From positions 9,486,001-9,550,000 of the forward strand of contig JAHRBC010000001.1 of NCBI GenBank assembly GCA_022702545.1: DNA of 64,000 nucleotides, given 5' to 3'. A program made the translations under genes and the position numbers. This DNA comes from Phycomyces nitens (lineage: Eukaryota; Mucoromycota; Mucoromycetes; Mucorales; Phycomycetaceae). The notes beneath the pieces were generated by a model. The model was not told the DNA's origin, did not search any database, and was given only the letters and a program-made list of their open reading frames with translations. Positions 60,163-64,000 of this stretch are shown here, one piece after another (positions within the stretch are counted from its first letter, which is position 1; every line of letters starts with the position of its first letter).

Positions 60163-61634
60163 CTGAGGTGTGGAAGAGTGCAAGTACACCCTCAGAAAGA
60201 CATCAGCTGGAGGTCGAAAATGGTGTTCGATGGTCGCAGCTGCATCGTCTTGGATACTTTGATCTAGTACGTGGAACAATCATCGATCCCATGCACAATC
60301 TTTTTCTGGGCACAGCGAAGAGAATGCTGGAGAAGTGGACTGCCAGTGGTCTACTTACAGACAGAGACCTGCGTGAGATGTAGAAGATGGCCGAAACGAT
60401 GGTGCTGCCCGTTGGATACAGCACATTGAAGACAAAGATTGGCAAGGGGTTCCCCCGTATGAAAGCAGATGAGTGGAAGTCGTGGGTGCTCATTTACTCC
60501 CCTGTTTTGTTGAGAGGTATTCTCCCATCTGAAAATTTCCGTAGCTGGATTGATTTCGTTGATGCATGTCATTTACTTGTCAAGCCAACGATAACCTATG
60601 ACGATGTCGAGTCAGCTCACCTCCATCTCCAGCAATTCTGTCAATCGTGCGAAACCCTTTATCCTGCAACAATCCTCACCTGCAACATGCACCTGCACCT
60701 TCATCTTCGCGATACAATTCGTGATTTTGGACCCGTGTACGGTTACTGGCTCTTTGGGTTCAAGAGATTTAACAGCTTGCTAAAGAACATCAACACTAAC
60801 AGAAAAGATGGTTTCGAGATGACATATATGAAGAACTTCTTAGAAGACGTTTACAAAAAAGACTATGTCCATGCCACTTTCCTTAATTCAAATCATGCCC
60901 TCTTCTCTCCTGTCCTTCAAAAACTCACCTCGACCACACCTGCCATCATCTCCTCTCCTTCCAACACGCACTGCACCTTTGACTTGCAAAACTTTGTCCA
61001 ACTTTCCTTAAACGCATCAATTCCTGTCAAAGGCAACGAACCACTCCCTCCTTCCGCATTCCCTCTTTCAACAAGTAGAACATCATCAATAAGCGATATT
61101 CATTATCCTTATTTGTTGGAGTACTACAAACAAACCTATGACATTCCAGACCTTGTTCATTAGCACCATGCCTCCCTCTCTCCATTCTTTGTTGACAATC
61201 AGGTCCAAAAACTGAAATCAATTGATCTTCTTGGTCAAACATATGTTGGCAAAAGTAGCTCCATCAGTCGTGGGTCTTTTGTGCAGGCATTGTTCCTTGG
61301 TAGATTCGGAGATCATGCAAATGCATATACTGGACAAATTCAATACCTCTTCACTCATTCCTTTATGCCGCCAGCAAACCAAGATGTCTGTTCATTCCAT
61401 GGAATTCAGCATACCCAACACGTTTTTGCTTTTGTCCGATGGCTTCCTCTGTCTCCTGATAGATCGCGAGAAGATGATGGTGTTGACATTTGCCTGCCTG
61501 AATTTTCTGACGATGACTTTCAGTGCATCTTGCCTGTACATCGAATCTTGCTGGAGGTGGCAACTGCTGAATGCACAGAAAACAATATGACAACAACACT
61601 GGTAATTCCTCTACCAAAGAAACAATATGCTTAA
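60163..61634 (+). pseudogene. Family E Tnp2-like transposase, truncated and with two TAG codons
   Basis: Starts abruptly behind the family B terminus, in the middle of the core (EVWKSASTPSERHQLEVE), so the N-terminal half is missing. It contains RWSQLHRL, IDPMHNLFLGTAKRM, MKADEWKSW, MHLHLHL, FGPVYGYWLFGF, GNEPLPPSAFP and ILPVHRILLEVA, and ends with TAA at 61632-61634. TAG codons stand at 60381-60383 and 61161-61163. The first is at the same codon as the TAG in the transposase at 5517-8605 and in the same context (ATG TAG AAG ATG). Otherwise the frame is continuous. The truncation coincides with the insertion of the family B element, although the missing part is not found on its other side. 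Confidence 0.85.
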
Positions 61635-61755
61635 TAAAAATATATGCCTTCCTCTTTCCTTCAAAACAAATATTTCTTTACCTCTAAATATATATTATTA
61701 AGATAAAGTGCAATGATCATTTGAGAAGAGTATTGTTTTAAAAAATCAAAAAAAA

Positions 61756-61930
61756 TTATTTGTCATCTCTGATGGTCCACTGTGGTGGGGGAGGAAACAT
61801 GCTGGCAGGGACTGGTTTTTCCACCACAGCGACAAGAGATCTTCTGATCAGCTGTCGAGCATTGTTGCCCAAGTTGGCACGGGCACTGGAAAAACGGGCT
61901 TGATTACCAGTGCGGAAAGATAAGTAAACA
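61756..61930 (-). pseudogene. Last exon of a family E accessory gene, remnant
   Basis: On the minus strand a short coding stretch (SSARANLGNNARQLIRRSL, then PPPPQWTIRDDK and TAA at 61756) corresponds to exon 4 of the accessory genes (compare LAQWALRHGL at the end of the intact copy). Exons 1-3 are missing; from about 61930 the sequence is unrelated. It converges on the transposase remnant, as expected for family E. Confidence 0.5.
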
Positions 61931-62044
61931 ATAGTGTAATTACCTGAATTATGATAGACTCTACATATAATTCCGCTTGAGAACAACCTGGTCTTAGCTG
62001 CTAGCAGTATGTCGTGATAATTGCTAGCATAATTATTGAAAGAG

Positions 62045-63394
62045 GTGCTGCAGCTGAGGTCCAGTAGCACTTTCGGCGGGTATATCTAATTAGGTTATGG
62101 GGGGATTAAGCATTTAAATGTGCGGTTCCGTTTTGAAAGAATCTATTTTGAGAGAATAACACTGTAGTATTTTACATCTTTACTACACTTTTTTCATCCT
62201 CATAGTGTAGTATTTAATCTTCTTTATTCTTTTTGACCAATAATATATCACCCATTATTTGATTTCCCATTTATAATTGATTGGTAATGTTTTACGTTTT
62301 TATTTTTATTAGAAAGAATAGAATGTTTCTAGGTTTAGGGTCTACTATTACGCCTATTCCTATGGCCTAGCCGTTTCTACCCGGTTGCCTGCTGCTATTT
62401 GGATGGAATATTTTTCTACATAAAAAATACCTGCAAAAATATGAATATCCAGTGATTTTTTGGGCTGCGGGAGTGTTCTGTAAAAGATAAAAGAAGTGTT
62501 AATGATATGGGGTACAAAGAGAAAATTTTTGTGTGTCAAAAGATACTTACATTGCAAGAGATGGGCAAGAGTGCGCAAAGGGGACTTGAATTGTAAGGCT
62601 GGATGGGCTGTGTGGCGGGTTTTACTATAAAAAAGAGAATAAAAATTAATATGGGTGAACAGAGTGATGATATATTTAATTTACATACCAGGAGCCAAAT
62701 GGGTTATCAAAGTAGGGGGCATGGTGTGCAAAGGAAGCCCAAGTGAGTCTATAAAACACATAATAATTATTAATAAATAGTCTGAATAATATTTTAGATA
62801 AGTAAAAAGAGATTTATAAAGAATATTACCTTTATGATTACAATCGCGAATGATGGAGGAGGCCGATGGCGTGAATAGAAAGGGCAGTCTACAATGGAAT
62901 AGAGTCAGAGAGGGAACAAGTATGATTGAAAGAAAAAATTTACCTGGTGCCGATGGCATCCTTACATAAGTTGTTTGGCCAATCTAAGAGAGAAAGTGAA
63001 AATAATTTTTATCATGATGATGGTACCAGTGAATGCGGCCAGTGAGTATTTGTCTAGATGGCCATTGTGGAAAGGATGAGTTGGAATGGGAGCGCACATC
63101 TATGAAAAGAGATTAATTTGTGTGTATAAAGAGGTATAAAAAATGTCTTACCAGAGAAAGGCGCCGATATCAAAAAAGCAAACAAAAGGAAAAATAAAGG
63201 GAACCAAAGAAAAAGGAGAGAGTCTGAAATTTTTTCACCTTTGAAGCATGCTGCGGAAAGCATGATGGATTGAGCCCAAAAACAATATCAAGGCCGATTT
63301 GCATCTCAGTGCTTCAAGACAATAGAGGAACATCTTTATAGTCATTCAAAATGCCTATATATAACGGCCTTTTTGATATTCAACCTCTCTTACC

Positions 63395-63425
<31 letters not shown>

Positions 63426-63537
63426 TTACTTACTCACTCACCCAAACAGTTTTTGTACGTATATTATATTTATTTTTATTTCAATTGAACAAAAACTAAT
63501 AATTATAATCGAAATATACTTTATCATATTCTAGAAA
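62045..63537. other. Non-coding accessory-side region of the right family E copy
   Basis: No gene is supported. It contains a microsatellite (AC)n at about 63398-63425 and a TATA-like CTATATATAA at 63355-63364. Open frames on either strand are not preserved in the sister copies. Confidence 0.55.
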
Positions 63538-64000
63538 ATGGTTAACCAAAGAAGAACAATTGCTCCTCGTCCCACTCCTGCTGGTCCTACTTCTGCTCCT
63601 GCTCCTGACATGGAACAGATTATGGCAAAGCTTTCCGAGATGGAAGGCAAAATGACAAACGTCGAAGTGCAAGTGGGGTCTGTAAAGGCTCAACTCAACG
63701 TTGTTGTGGCTGGTAATGCTTCAGCCATTAGAGCAATTGGTGCATTGGGTAGTGCCCATAACACTGCTCTTGTCAACTCTCCTGCCATTCCTGTTGCACC
63801 TGTTGCTCTTCTACTAGTTGTGCCAACCAAGCAGACAAACAACGATGTCTATGTAAGTAGCAAATTATATAGTATGTTATCAATTCATTATCTCATATAC
63901 TGTGTCAGACGGCGATTCGCAAATATATGTGGAAGCCAAAGTTTTCGTCGAGAATAACTGCAGAGATCTTGGCAAACAATAACAAGCCAAGGTGGAATAC
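63538..64000 (+). CDS. Four-exon CACTA accessory protein, 5' part (runs off window)
   Basis: Exon 1 is 63538-63852 (105 codons, GTAAGT donor) and exon 2 starts at 63909 after a TGTCAG acceptor, in phase 0, and continues beyond 64000. Exon 1 starts like the intact copy (VNQRRTIAPRPTPAG), then has a helical stretch (MEQIMAKLSEMEGKMTNVE) and an Ala/Val/Pro-rich end that differs from E0 and E1. Exon 2 begins TAIRKYMWKPKFSS and includes AEILANNNKPRWNT, the hallmark of exon 2 in this family. It is a more diverged member than the E0/E1 pair. No lesion is visible in the part shown. Confidence 0.75.

Larger units (their letters stand above)
62045..64000 (-). mobile_element. Further family E copy, left part only (continues outside the window)
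   Basis: From about 62045 the sequence follows E1 from 26240 onward: the TTAGCACTTTCGG-like block, the 26500-27100 interval, the AC microsatellite and the TATA-like element, then exon 1 of the accessory gene. The terminal ~165 bp with CACTGC are missing or replaced. Tc1-like insertion sites of E0 are empty here, near 62967. The strand is given by analogy with E1. Confidence 0.8.

Overview
This window looks like a transposon-dense region of a fungal nuclear genome, most likely Mucoromycota (for example Mucorales or relatives). Evidence: short AT-rich GT-AG introns of about 50-80 bp, TATA-driven small genes, Tnp2-like CACTA transposases of a type common in these fungi, and a eukaryotic tRNA gene with internal A and B boxes. 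The lineage is an inference from gene style. I recognise no ordinary host protein gene; the only host-type gene is one tRNA-Glu.

Left part (1-16.6 kb). There are three CACTA-type elements or remnants. Family E pairs a large Tnp2-like transposase with a convergent four-exon accessory gene of unknown function: a partial element at 1-3605, and a pair at 4190-8605. Family B (about 8.7-16.56 kb) has a seven-exon Tnp2-like transposase at 10114-16165. It is interrupted by two Tc1-like elements (11118-12728 and 14036-15383), and the reading frame resumes exactly when each insert and one TA are ignored.

Middle (16.75-34.7 kb). One old family E copy (E0, 16756-34712, target duplication TAC) carries nested insertions: a Tc1-like element (21998-23330), a piggyBac element (23529-26071), a younger inverted copy of the same family (E1, 26075-32437, duplication TTA, sitting in the TTAA made by the piggyBac), and another Tc1-like element (33125-34467). 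E0 is decayed, largely by CpG to TpG/CpA changes. E1 is nearly intact.

Right-centre (34.8-54.7 kb), the most unusual part. Three head-to-tail full-length copies (about 6.52 kb each) of a non-LTR retrotransposon lie downstream of an intact tRNA-Glu gene. Each encodes N-terminal zinc fingers, a reverse transcriptase, a CCHC knuckle and a C-terminal restriction-like endonuclease. Every junction carries the same 61-bp piece of the tRNA gene, starting at the first base of the B box and running past the Pol III terminator. Insertion therefore rebuilds the tRNA gene each time and leaves older copies further downstream. Copies 2 and 3 have complete reading frames; copy 1 has frameshifts.

Right part (54.7-64 kb). 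LTR-like diverged direct repeats are followed by a second family B element (56352-60160, CACTACGGC termini) with tandem repeats and broken genes, a broken family E transposase and accessory exon (60163-61.93 kb), and the start of a further family E copy that runs off the window.
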